A DNA stretch of 64,000 nt from Crotophaga sulcirostris (lineage: Eukaryota; Chordata; Aves; Cuculiformes; Crotophagidae), in NCBI GenBank assembly GCA_013397455.1, contig VYZB01000290.1, positions 564,762-628,761 of the forward strand. Direction: 5' to 3'. The notes under the pieces were generated by a model. The model had not been told where the DNA came from and did not search any database. It was given only the letters and a program-made list of their open reading frames with translations. Each line of letters starts with the position of its first letter. Position 1 is the first letter of the stretch. The position numbers and the translations under genes are program-made. Positions 10,891-23,697 of this stretch are shown one piece after another.

Positions 10891-13589
10891 TGAAAAGGAA
10901 ATCTGAGATATGAGGAAACACAACGAATTAGAGAAGACAGATGTGAGAAAGACAAGTCTAACAAAAAGGGCAAAAGATATGAAACTAAGAGGAGTGGCAC
11001 AAAGCAAGAAATTCATTTTAAACAATCCCCTTTATGATACAAATAAAGATTTTCAATTTTTTCTTATGTCAGCTAGTTCTTCCTGGGAAATACAGACTTT
11101 AGCTCTAGTAAAGATTAAAGTCCATGGAAAGTACTAAAAAATAATTACCTTGATATAAAAATACATTCCCAAACACTTTTGAAATGCCACAATAATGCCT
11201 TGCAGAAGTAGCAGTTTAAGTGTTTCATGCTTCCATTTTTCCTGTAAACGGAGTTCTCTGCTTCATCTACATTTCCCAAAATGTGCCATGCATCTGTTTT
11301 TGAGAAAGAGTGGTGGTGTGCTGCAGCCACTGTGTGATTTGAGAGCACCATGGCAGAGGAAGTCTGTCTTAAAACCTACTCATACTCCATGACCAGGCAT
11401 AGGCTTCAAAAACATTTACTTAAATCTTCTAGAGTATCTCCTCTCTCAGCATAATATAATATAGTACAGTATATATAGTATAAAGGGCCTCCATATGCAC
11501 TGCTTAGGCTGTCAGAAAAGGTATATTTGGAAAGTAGAATAAAAAAGCTCTTTGGGTTCACATAGGCTATGCACATACTCAGCTCAAAATGAAGACTACA
11601 GCAAAGAAGTTCTGGTGTGCTGTGGACATAACTGGGGATAGGACTTTGATACCATCTGTTGAAGTTCTCTCAAAGCCTTTCTGTGGGGTCAGAACTACGT
11701 TCAAAGTATGTGCTGTAATTGAAGGTTTCTGGGCTCACTAAATAAGGCTGAGAGCACAGTCAGGCTTCTTTAGAAGATATAATTTTCTACATAAATCAGG
11801 TGCATCGGTCATCTTTCTGACCCCCATCAGGAATATTAAATGTCAGCATTACAGTAACAGACTTAAATGGGTAGGTAAGTGCATAATTCAAAGGTAACAG
11901 TAACAGTGAACAGTGCTTTACTTTCTCTATGCCTCAGTTCCTTAGAATGACACAGGCAGTGTAGTGATATCTTCCAATTCCCAATGGTATGGTGCAGCTA
12001 TATTAACTTTGAGATATTCTATTGCTAAAAGCATAGATGCCACAAAGAAAACTGGTCAGGAAGAGACATAAGCACAAGTCAAGGGTTCATGCTGTGGCAA
12101 GAAAAATCTGATGTAGCCAATGTACTAGTAAATAGTCTGGTAATCTTGATTTTCAAAAATCTAGTAATTTTATCCATGGATGAAATAGAATTATGCAATG
12201 CTGATGGTAAAGGAAAAGAGGAAGAAATGAGAAAAAATGTCATCTTCATCATTGAAAGTCATAAAAAAAGCAAAATAATAACAAAGTTGGATTGAGACAA
12301 TACAGTTTAGTGGCTATATCCAAACACAGAGAAAGAAGAGCGCATTTCTCCTAAAACAAGACAGTATCAAAGCAATAAGCATCACAGAGAGAAGATGATT
12401 GAGAGCTAGTTAGATTTTAATGGGAGAGTAAAAAAAGAGATTGCATGGAGTTGTGATAATGAGATGGTAGGATGTATGTGGTAGATTGAGACTGCAGAAA
12501 GGAAATGTCTGGCATGGAATTTGCAAAGCAGATGTACAAGAATGACCACAGACCCATCTGAGAGCTGTCTATGTGTTTTCAACAGTTTATCTGGAGCATG
12601 ATAGCCAATGACAAGGAAGATGGGGAACTCACTACATAAGAAAATGCTGCCTAGTAGCTTGTTTTATCGTGTTAAGAGTTGGCAAAAGACCAAAGCTGGT
12701 ACTGCTATAAGACACAATGAAATATGAAAAGTTCTGGCAGGCAGTGTAGATAAAACAAGACTGAGGATAACTGGGACTACAGGCCTGATTTAATGAATCT
12801 AGTATGTAGAAGGAAAGAGCCACAGACAAAGGCAAGAAGGGAACCTGATGATGAAGTACAGCAGAGAACAATATAATGTGTAGAAGTTGCTTCTGTTTGC
12901 TGTGGGCAAGCAAATACTTATGAAAACACCAAATATTAGGAAAGCTGTTTAAGGAATTTATAAACAAGAATGTGTTTTGAACCTCAGTGATCACTGGCAG
13001 CTGAATTCTTCTTATGTAATTTCACTTATTTAAGAATTAATTGCTCTATGACTAAGTTAAGCAAGGTCAATCCTTTCCTAAATTTCGCAAGACACCTATT
13101 AATGGTTCAGGTTCTTTTGTCAGTTGTGTTGGTGTTAGCAAGTGTTGCTAAAGATATGAAAAAACAATTTAAAACAAGGTTTTCAAATCTGATAGCAAAT
13201 GACAGTGCTAACAAGTTGTTACACTAAGCTCATCAGTTCTTGATAAAATATGTATGTTTAGCCATACAACCTGGATTTTGGCAAAATCCCTCCTGAGAGA
13301 CATGGAGGAAGTAAAGAAGTAAAGGTTACAAGGTACTCTTCTATTATGAAATACAAACAACTTAAAAAAGCAAGAAACATAAAGTTAGGGAATAAATAAT
13401 CCTTTTCTCAAGAAAGGAGACTACAAGTAGTGATCAATGGATTTATACCAACTTTTTGGAATGGTTATAGCAATCAGGAAGTGATGGTGAACAATGGTGA
13501 AGCTGAATCAACAGGAGCAACGTGAATTTTTTAGTTAGGACAGAATACAATTTACAGATCCTGTTTACAATACGCTGGGGGAGCATTAT

Positions 13590-13990
13590 GACAGATTAAA
13601 TACAGATTTGATAGGTGCAAAGTGATACACATTAAAAGGAACCATTTTAGTGACTCACATGGTAAAAACCAGGGAAGCAAATATGTATCATGGTGGATAC
13701 ATCTGCTTATTGAAAAACCTCCTCAATGGGCAGAGATAGTTAGAAAAAAACAGGATGTTAGGCTGTATTGAGATAAAAACAGAAAATAATGCTGAAAATA
13801 TTACAATGTTATTATGTAAAATAGTGATGGATCCTCACTGTGACCACGGCATTCAGCTCTGATCACAAAATCTCAAAGAGATTAGTGTGGAAATTGAAAT
13901 GGTTGGGAGATGGGCAGTAAAAATTATTAAAGGCAAAGAAGAACTTGTTTATGAACAAAGATAAAAAGGATATGGACTACAACAAGAGTG
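13590..13990 (+). mobile_element. Highly decayed CR1 reverse-transcriptase fragment
   Basis: By eye this matches an internal CR1 segment in plus orientation. It has tttgataggtgcaaagtgat, then atgttaggctgtattgagat, then 'atgttattatgtaaaatagtgatggatcctcactgtgaccacggcattcagctctg' in altered form, and ttattaaaggcaaagaagaa. No 3' tail is present. The number of substitutions suggests an old insertion. Limits are uncertain by roughly 100 bases. Confidence 0.6.
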
Positions 13991-16900
13991 CAAACAACTG
14001 CCTGCTTTACAAAGCCATTACGATTTCTAGGAGAATTCTCAGTGTGTGTATAGATGCTGCTGCTTAGATTAGCAAAATCCTGGAAAACAGTGAAAATACT
14101 GAAGCTTTAACTACTCAGTGTAATTTAAAAAGTAACAATCCTTACTGTAGGTAGTTTATAGAACACATATCAGAAACATCCCTTTATTCTTAAAATCAAA
14201 AGGAATAGGATTACAATGGAATTCCTTGTGTACCTTAAAAAGCAACCTATTTACAATACAGAAAAAGAAGCACTACTTTACACTACATGTAAGTAATCTA
14301 TGAACTCATTTCCATGAGGAGACATTGAGGTTTTAATCTGTCACGTCTGAAAAAGTTTTATGAATAAATAATCCACGTAGTCTACCTAAGTAAAGCTGAC
14401 TAAAAACAATATCTGAGGCATTTAAGTCTTCAGTCTTCAGGCAAAAAGTAAGCACTAGCACACATTACTTAGCAGCTGAATCAGGCTACACAGGTTCAAT
14501 TACTGTGACTCAGCTAACAAGCAGCAGCTTACTATCATCGCTTGCAATCACCTCTCTTTTCCCTGCAGTACTTTGTTTCTGAGAAAGTGACAAGTTGAAA
14601 GTTAAACTAGGATCATCTGCAAGTGGAACATTTTACTACATTATTTATTTCCTCATTTATTTCTTTGTGACATTCTCAAAACTTTTCCCAAACTTGTCTT
14701 GTACTGTTCTTTTCCCGTTCTGAAGCTTCTTTCATCAAGTTACAAGACGTCAAATGCAGTGTGACACCATTAAAAAAAATATTTTGCATTCCTGCTGAAC
14801 CCTCTGAGTTTCAGCACTCAGTTCTTCTGAAAACAAAGTTTTAAACTTATGACTAAATATGCTGTCATTAGCCAATAACTACAGTTTGGCTAAGTCTTTA
14901 CCCAGGCAATAAAATAAATTCAGAATCTCCTTTATATTAAACTTTGTGTAATTCTATTTACTTTTCAAATGATATGACTGTATAGTACTAGATCAATTGC
15001 TTTCGACTGTCCATCAGCATTATTCCTAAGAGGAATCTGGCATGCAGATCTCTTTTCTGCTCTCACTGAAATCAATGGCAAATTTCCCTCTGCCTTCCTT
15101 CAGTAAAAGCAGAAGAGCCAGTAGAGGGAGCACAAATACGTAGAAATAATTTTCTGCAGTTCCTATAAACATTATAATGTGTAGTACTTTTTCATATAAT
15201 ATTTGCATTATTTCTTTCCCCCAGTCAAATTAAAAATACTGTCTTGATTAGGCCGCAACAGACGTAGATAACTATGCTTTGTGTGTTTTTTTTGTGGCCA
15301 TTCCTGCAACCCCTGGGACCTCAGGACTCTGTGAGAGGCAGAGGCTGGACCCTGCAAAACTGATGTTGCAAAATAATGGTTCCTAGTCACACAGCACTGC
15401 TGGGCAGACCAGCACAATATGGGGCCCATCTCTGGCTCCTGGACATAACCAGAGCTCTGCTGAATGACAGTCTGTGCCAGGTGATTGTTTTGAGAACTGC
15501 ATGTGAGCACGCAGGTTGGATGAACTACTAAAATACAGCAAGATATGGCTAAGCAGTGACTTTGTACCCCAAAACCCTGCTCTCATTCAGCAAGATGCAG
15601 CCTTCAGCAGTAGTTTGCTCCTTTATGTGAGGCCAGTGCCACCAGCCATGCAGAGAAAGGTCACACATCTGTCCCCTCTCTGTCCACTGATCCTACTGGT
15701 AGACATCACGTGGAAGAGGTTGCTTTGCTGCAGAACTCAGGAAGTGCTTTGCTCTGCAGCCAAGAAGGTCTCAGGGACTAATACAGGATGTCTATCCTCT
15801 TTGCTTCAAAACTTCACACGTTTCAAATGAGATCTTAGGACTGGAATGCTTTTTGAGAGCTTCCCCCTTAAAGGAGGGAAAGACCTAATCTCTCTAGGGG
15901 ACTGACTCCAAAAAACCCCAAACAAACCATCCCACCCCACACATCCCCAGGAAATCAAATGGAAACTGATGAGTTTCTTATTCCATTGTCAGGCTTTACA
16001 ATACTGGAAAACACAGAGCCCGTCCTCTCATCCATCCCACTTTGTTTAAAAACACGTACATGCAACAACTGCAAAAGCATTTGCCAGTAGTATAAGTCTC
16101 CTCCCATTAAAGAAAATACAAGTTATATAAATGACAAGTGCTTTGGAAAATGCATGTGCTAGATAACACAGAGTATAAGATGGAAAAAGAGAGTGTAACG
16201 ACTTGGATATGACACATTTTCAAAACAAACAAAAAAGTAATCTTAGAGATCAATTGGCTCTCTACTTCTAAATTTGAAAAAAAAACATCACCAATTTGGA
16301 ATTTAGGGAGCCCTGGGACTCTCAGAAACATGCAAAAGGCTGCTGCCTGTGACTGGATGTGTAGGCAGGACTAGCAAACAAGCACTATCAGTTATAGGAA
16401 TGCTAAACCAAATATCTAAATGAGTGATGCTTTTATAGGTAACTTTTTTTGGTAATCACATTTGATGTCTTTTCAATCCTCAATTTCCTTTCAGAGAAAA
16501 AAGTTGTCACTACAATCCTTTGCTCTACAGATGTAGACAAACCTAATGAATTTGACTTTAGAATATGATGAAAAGAACTACAGAATTCTTCTCAGATCTC
16601 AGTGAAGTTGCTGCACCCATCCTGAATTCTGTGAACTACTTGGTATCTTACAGTGAATGATAATTTCCCTAAAAATACTTTGTGTATGCAAATATGCACA
16701 ATCGTATCTGATTTTCCAGTGAAGAAGTTTTTATATTTTCCTGTTTTCTCTGCAATGTTCCAAAACACTTCAAATCCCAGTCTACTGAGTGACCACTAGT
16801 GAAGGAACTGAACTTTATAGGTTAGATGGGCCTTTCCTGTCTCATATTCCTACTGCTGCTTCACTGCAGAAAATTTCTGTTTGCCCTATACTGACCTTTA

Positions 16901-17126
16901 AAAGAAAAAAAAAGAGTAACTAGATAACCCCGAATGTATAATATGACATGATAATTTAACTACATATATAGTAAGCACTAATATACTATGTATGATAGAA
17001 TTCATCTTTGTTTAGTAAAAATCAGAAAGAAGGGGGAGTTTTTAGAGAGGCCAAAAGAGAGTCTGTGAGGAGTAGGAGATTTCTGCACATCTGTTTTGGT
17101 AATTATTCAGGTTACAGACACTTTAC

Positions 17127-17333
17127 CTGCTGGCCTGGTTTGAGCGGTGATAGTGTTATTCCCTGGGTATTGATCACTGGTAGTATCTGGTTGCCGATGA
17201 CTGTAGCGATGATCTGACCCTGGGCATTGGTCAATAACTGTGGAGTTATCGGCTGCACCTGAAGTCCCTGAGCTCCACCTGCCGCCTGGTTGGAGGGGAC
17301 TGGATTAGGCATCAGTGGGATTGTTCCAATAAT
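17127..17333 (-). CDS. POU6F2: POU6F2 internal exon (NAQGQ repeat, GNQILPVINTQG segment)
   Basis: This coding exon encodes 69 residues. It begins IIGTIPLMPNPVPSNQAAGG, passes QGLQVQPITPQLLTNAQGQI and GNQILPVINTQGITLS, and ends LKPGQQ. It matches the POU6F2 linker region between the alanine-rich segment and the POU domain. On the minus strand the acceptor is CTCCAG ending at 17334, and the donor is GTAAAG at 17126-17121, a slightly weaker form than GTAAGT. The exon is 207 bases and phase 0 at both ends. It follows the 46.8 kb exon and precedes the 5.1 kb exon, with no stop in the joined frame. The residues are hydrophobic and Q/N/P-rich with no catalytic or zinc-binding motif, as expected for a transactivation or interaction segment. 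A longer open frame runs upstream to 17525, but that part lies in the intron beyond a good acceptor and shows no protein-like sequence. Confidence 0.94.
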
Positions 17334-18236
17334 CTGGAGAAAATGACACAGAAAGGGAAAATGCACACATGCCACATATACTTGCCATACATAATTACTT
17401 GTTTTATACCTTAAATCAAATATAGGTGAAATTAGCACAGTGAGACAAATGGCAGGCTGAGGATGGGAAACAATTATTCCTTTACTGAGGTGATGAGGAC
17501 TTTCAAACTCATTTTGTCGCATCACTTATCACCTGTACATTTTACTGCCGTTCACTGTCATCCCCAACAAATCTGCTGTGGCTGAGAGTGTATGAAACAA
17601 ATTCTGGGCCATGCCCTGGCTCCTGGATGATGCTTTGCTCCACATCTCATGTGAGTACAGAGTGAAACAGATGCAAATATCAGTCCTATTTGTCTTGCTT
17701 TCTACAACTCATCCATACAATGTTATTAACTGCGAACTGTTATGTAATTTTCCTTGATTTACCGGTACCTAGTACTCTAGATGACCACATACTACTCCCA
17801 TGTGATCTCAGGAAGGAATAAAGAGATATTAGTGCCTTTCAAGACATGGTTTATTACACTACATTCATAAAAATGCAGCTGCTTTTGGATGACAAAGTAG
17901 TAAAACACAATGAGAGGGCTGCTGTTAGATAAAACATTTTAGCTAACATTTCTGGGGCAAGTACTTGCAGAAGGAGACACTTGTGACATCTCAGATTTCA
18001 GAATACAGTGATTTCCTAAAATATGACTGTGTCTGTAGAACTAATATTGGGATGTCAAACAGGTACTGTAAGAAAGCTTGTCAGTCAATAAACCGCTAGG
18101 TTGAAGAATGTTATGCTGTTGGAAGACTCTTTTTACAAGTCCTAGAGCACCTGAAACAAACTTCTGGTAAACTTATGAATAAATCCAAACTTTCTTTTTT
18201 GAAAACAACAACAAATGAAGCTAGATTATTCCAACA

Positions 18237-18292
18237 GGAAAAGTAAAAAATAAAAGTGAAAAGAAAAAAATAAAAATAAAAAGTAAAAGAAA
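18237..18292. repeat. A-rich low-complexity tract
   Basis: About 55 bases are made almost wholly of A with scattered T and G, as aaaataaaagtgaaaagaaa and similar. There is no visible link to a LINE tail or target-site duplication. Confidence 0.8.
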
Positions 18293-21200
18293 CCTCCAAA
18301 GCAAACCAAATCTCTATTTCCTTTACCACCTCTCCTCTGACTTTCTCCATCATAGCCCCCTCAAATCTATCCCATTGTAATGCTTCCAGTCTTCCCTTTC
18401 CAGAAGCTTTTCTTCTTCCACCTTATTCTCAATATCCACCACATTGCACATCCCTTTTGTTCCCCGCTAGCATGATCCCAATTGCCCTGTGTCCTTTATC
18501 ACATACAGTGATTGGTGTAGACCTGCTTGGCTGCTAAGAAATATGGTGGATTATAGCCAAGTTCTCCTCCTTTTTCCTCAGTGGTGAGTGTAACAGGATA
18601 GTTTTCCTCAGTTTGCTGTTTCTCATTCTCTTTAGGAGCTTAATGATCTTTTCACATCTCTTTATTTCTGACAATGTTTTTTGAAATTGGTCAGCTGTTT
18701 CAAATCCATTAGGTAGGAAGGGAGAGATGGGTGGATGGAAAGAGGGTCAGAAAGACAAGGAACACTAGTCATAAGACTAGTCTTCTCGTGAAAAAAAGGC
18801 TAAAATGTTTCTAATGAAACTTGAAAAGAAAATATGTCTCCAAAATATATTAAATTCCTATTGATTTCAACAATTCATTTATATTATATCAATGGGAACT
18901 GTACAATACATTGTAAAATTAGCTCTAAAATAACTGTATAGGGAAAATACTGCTTTGTGGGCAGACCACTAAGTTACTTTCTGAGAGTACAAGACTAGAG
19001 GAACAACTCTGAACCTCTTGTTAACAATATAAAAAGGATACATGTATGAACTGCGTTGTGAAGAATAATAAGGATCTGCAAAGACTTCTGCATATTTAAA
19101 ACACCAGAGGTAATATGCAACAACCCCAGAAAAAACATACTCAGGAAAGAATCATGCAGTGATACCCAGCTAACATAGGCACAGCTGGAGGGGCAGGTAG
19201 CTCTTGTCAGAGGATCACACTCTTCCTTCCATTACAAGGCGAAGATACGACTCAATCAAGTGACAGCATCCTAATGAGAGACTGCTCATATCCCCATGGT
19301 GTGCCTCTAGGTAGTCTCAACTGTGAAGTACAATGTAGGAAACAGACTCCTTGAGTGAAAAGAGTGCACTTGGTTAGCTATGGCAGCTCAGCTAACAAGT
19401 GGCTGAGTGTTGAACTCATTGTCAATCTACCAAACTTGCCTGGTTAGAAGAAGTTTGGATGGGAAGACCATAAAGCCATACAGAAAAGCAGGATGGCTCT
19501 CCTATGGCAGGACCTGGTAAAATGGCAAGCCCACCTATTAAGCTCTATTGTAAGAGCTGCATATATTAAAACTCTTCAAAATGCTCTAAAGATATCAGTT
19601 AAGTTCTCCTTAATACAATCCTAAAAGGTAGACAGATCAATAAAGATAATTACCCCCATTTTAAAGAGCATGTAAGTGAAGCATGATGGAGCATATTCAG
19701 ACAGAGGTGGTGATTTGGAGCGTTCACCTTCTAAGTGGGAATTGCCTGCAAGTGTCTTCCTGCAGACCACAGTACTTTTATATTTATTTAAGGTGTTCCT
19801 AGCTGAACTGCAGCTACTCTACAGTTCATGTGATAAAATGGCTCTTCACTGAAGAGGGAGATGTTTACTTACAACAACAGATTTCAGAATATTTTCTAAA
19901 ATCTGACTTTCAGCATTAAATACAACTTCCATGTAGTGCAATATGTAAATTTCTTCCAGTTTTTTTGTAACCTAAAATATTCATGGGCCACATATATATT
20001 CTTTCACTTTTAACATATATCACCAAACACAAGACATAATCCTTAATTTTATCAGTAGAAACATAGCAAAGGCCCATCCTTCCATGTCAGTAAAGCACAT
20101 GACCTTGGAGTGTCATTACTCCAATGTAACTTTAACTATCAAGGTCCTAATCCCAGCTAAGCAAAAAATGCTGCGCTGGTGTTATCAGTAATAGAAATGT
20201 TTGCATTCACATTTAAAATGCATTTCTTGGACTGCAGTTGGACATTTTATAGAATGACAGTGCTGAAGTGGACAGTTTGTAAGGTCAGAAGCAGAAGGCT
20301 ATCTATCTGTATTAATGTGTGTCACACACCACTCTGTACATGGCGTGCTGTACATGCACACAACCAGAGATGGAACAGGGAAAACAAACAGCTGTGCAAA
20401 GTGTTCTGAAAGGACAAATGAATAAATGCCCTCAGAGGTGTTACCACAGAAGCCAAGGGTAAATCTGAATGGGAAACAGTTTTCTCACTTTGTGAAACTT
20501 AGCTAAATGTCAAGATTTTTTTTTCCATTTTATACCAAAATAAAGTATCTTGTCTGGTTTTTAACAAGACGGCCACCTGTCTCTAGTTAATCAACAGGAC
20601 TACTATTTATAGCATGCACCTTTGAGATGGTTAAATCTAGATTCAAGTTTCCCCTTTCAAGTTCTGTCTTCTCCTAGCACCCTTCCCCAAATATCCTAAG
20701 AGCTCTGTGATCCACACTGCTTCGTATGAATAAGTACAATATTGACTAAGGAAGAGTCTCCAGTCTGGATATCTCTCCTCAAACCCTGTGTGACTGTCTT
20801 GATGTTGGGCCAGATCCCGCCTCCTCTAATTTTGGTGAGAAAGCCTATCCTGGACCTTGCTAATCTGTCCTCTTAAAGTACCTTAAAAGCTGCCACTTTA
20901 TGAAGACAACTTCTGGTTTCGATACATTTAAATTTTCTGAAGAAAAACATGGAGTTAATGTGTTAATCTGCTCCTACATACCATAGGCTCAGTGGTCTTT
21001 GCCCACATAGTTCTGCAAACTGTAAATTCATCTGCAATGAAAGAATAAGTGCACAAAGTGCAGGTAAAATCCAAGGGAATGGGGCTGACCATAGAGAAGA
21101 AAAATCCCAAAGCCCAGCATATCGATAATATCTGTACACCCAACAGCATGGTAATGTCCTAGAATTGACATACTGAAGTGCTAGTCACTATTGTACCGTT

Positions 21201-22494
21201 AAACAGATTTTGGTCCTTTGCCTTGCTCAGTAAAGGTTTCTTCTCAGAAATGAAATAAAAACATCTGTTCCCTTAAAAATGATCCCTTAAACAAGTGATC
21301 CTTAAGAAAAAATAACATTAAAAAAATAATTCACTCTTATCCTTTCCTGACTAACAACACATTTTTCATATTTAATTGCCTTTTTGGATTTCTTTGCTGT
21401 AACTCACAGGCTGAAACTGCGGGCAGAAGCTGAGTGACTGCTCAGAACTTCTGGGGATAAATGTCTATTTGTAGCCCTATTTGCACTGCAGATATAAAAC
21501 CAGACTTTGCATCACTGTATGAAGGACTAATTGCTGATTTCTCAGCAGTGGGTCTTTCCTTGTGGCTCCTAATAAAACAGTTGTGTTTTGACATTATGTG
21601 AAGTTACTGTGATACTCTAAAATGAAACATACAACTGTTTATTATTAAATTCTTCTCCCTCTTCCCTCATCAGAAACAGTGATGCTGTCTTGCTTTATTG
21701 GTTGCCTAGCACAATCACAGGAATATTACAAACTGTAGCTAAATGGTGGTTCAACAACTGTTTTTGTTTCTGCTGGGAAAAGGCTAGGTAAAATCAGACT
21801 GACTACACTGAGTTGTTTCTACTGTCTGTCAGGGATGACATAAAGCAAACAGTGCATTTCATCTGAAAAAATCTTTAACTAAAAGAGGAAATGTTATTTT
21901 TTTTTTCAGAAGCATCACCAAAATTAATGTCTCTGGTTTTATCATTGTCACAGCCCTTTAAATATTGAAGTTTAATTAATCAGTTTTGAACAACAGAAAA
22001 ACAACATAAAAATAAAATAGAAATCTAGGAAAAAGTAAAAGGAGCAACAGAAGAATTGTTTAGTAAAAAGTGGTAAATCACCATAGACACATAAGCTAAT
22101 TTAACATCACAAACTGTGAATTTGCTGATTTAAATACATTTCACTCATTTTTTTTGTCCTCAGAATATAATCTCAAATGAAAGCTCACTTTGGCTTCTGT
22201 TAAAACTTTTTTTTTTGGTTTTACGGGGCCGAAAGCTACTTTAAACCCAACAGTCATACCACTTACAGTACTTAGGACAGTGCTTACAGGTTGGTTCATT
22301 TTCTACAGTTTTGCAAATTTCCTTCAGAAGATGCTTCTGTTAACAGAAATGTTCCTTCTTGTATGGTCACTGTATCTGCCTGAGTTACTTTAAGTAGATA
22401 ATCTAAGGAGAAAATGACTGAGGATAGGACATAAGAATGAGAATCTGAACAGGATCCTTCAGCCTTTGTGCAGCTGGCCCTTTCTTAATCACAT

Positions 22495-22642
22495 ACACAC
22501 ATACATATGTATACATTACCTATATAAATTAGAAACACATAGACAAATATTTTTAAATATAAATATATATACAATTTACTATCTACCAACATAAATAAAG
22601 CCAGCAACTTATATATATATTATACTACTATGTATACTACCA
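22495..22642. repeat. AT-rich microsatellite region
   Basis: The segment contains interrupted CA/TA and AT runs, including acacacatacatatgtatac, aaatatatatac and ttatatatatattatac. It is simple-sequence DNA with no coding potential. Confidence 0.75.
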
Positions 22643-23098
22643 ATCTACACACTCAGAAACTGGAAGCATGAGTACAAGATCCATTTGCAGACTATTTCTG
22701 AAAGAAATGCTACTCCATCTCATCCTTTGGAGTAATGATAATATGATTCTTGAATCTCAAGATAGGATGAGGCTAAGGTTGCCCTTGTCTTTAAAAGTAT
22801 TACTAATAAAGCAGTGTTAATTTATGCAAAGCTTGTGAATTTCTTTTGATGCATTATATTTCCTGATGAGAACTCAAAAAGTGGCACAACAAAATGCTAT
22901 TTTGAGAACAAGACATCAGTTACTGATACTAGAAACAATCACCTGTGAAACTGCACTTCTGAGTCACCATTTCATGTAGGGAGTTTTAATTTTCAAGGTT
23001 AAGTATTGTTCATAGATCATACAATATATTGGATGATATATTGTTTGTAAGCATCCTAATGGAACACTGAGTCTAACATTCTGTTTGACTTTCTCAGT

Positions 23099-23124
23099 GT
23101 TTTGTTTTTTTGTTTTTTTTTTTC
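23099..23124. repeat. T-rich homopolymer-like run
   Basis: The run has four stretches of T separated by single G residues, the longest being twelve T. It reads as a pyrimidine tract on the plus strand, but no splice site use is implied because the gene is on the other strand. Confidence 0.8.
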
Positions 23125-23616
23125 ATTAAATAATGTTTGTATACTAACAACAAACTATACAAGACTTTGTCATCACTATAGGAATTAGGTGGTGAAATTT
23201 TTCTCAAGTAAATACGTTATGTTCTCTTAGTCCAGACATGCACGCAGTCATAAAAAAAAGAATGTCTCTTTTATCAATCTTCCTGAATAACACAACATAC
23301 TATTTTCTCAGAAAAATCTAAAGATATAAAACTATCAAATTAAAGATTAAAAAATATGCCATCTGCTCAATTATTTTTTCTATGCAATCTATTTATCTGG
23401 TTTAGCTTGATTGTAATACCAAGAAGTAAGTCAGGCATAAGGACCCCTAGAGGGCATAGTTCTGAGTTGAACAAAGCAACTGTTGATTTTAATTAGATTT
23501 TAATTTACAGGTCCTGAGCACTTCTGAAAATCAGCTAGCTAGATTGTTATGAAATTGTTGATTATTTAAAATTATTTGATGGATGACTTGAATAAAATAT
23601 TTTAGCAATATTTTTG

Positions 23617-23697
23617 TTATGACAACACATCCATGATATTGCGTTATGACAAAACAGCCAATACCTTCATAACAGAATTATTATGACAAAACAGCCA
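23617..23697. repeat. Short direct repeats of ttatgacaaaacagcca
   Basis: Identical 17-base copies lie at 23644-23660 and 23681-23697. A related partial copy (ttatgacaacacatcca) starts at 23617. Spacing between starts is 27 and 37 bases. No transposon ends are recognised. Confidence 0.8.

Larger units (their letters stand above)
5175..17126 (-). other. POU6F2: POU6F2 intron of about 12 kb
   Basis: This intron is bounded by the GTAAAG donor at 17126 and the TATATAG acceptor at 5175. It contains the CR1 cluster at 7.16-9.08 kb, further CR1 pieces at 10.6-10.9 and 13.6-14.0 kb, a small tandem duplication at 10.49-10.53 kb, and a possible ancient repeat at 10.21-10.26 kb. In 5175-7150, 11.0-13.5 and 14.0-17.1 kb I recognise no element beyond ordinary AT-rich intron. 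The slightly more GC-rich part at 15.29-15.83 kb has overlapping open frames on both strands but no recognisable product. Confidence 0.85.

Noticed and set aside
15208..15830. Possible exon or gene in the GC-richer part at 15.3-15.8 kb
   Set aside because: Open frames of about 100 codons on both strands overlap, none is protein-like, and there is no splice or promoter support.
17334..17525. Extension of the POU6F2 17.3 kb exon upstream to the start of the open frame
   Set aside because: A strong acceptor (CTCCAG) precedes IIGTIPL, phases match the upstream exon exactly, and the extra residues look like translated intron.
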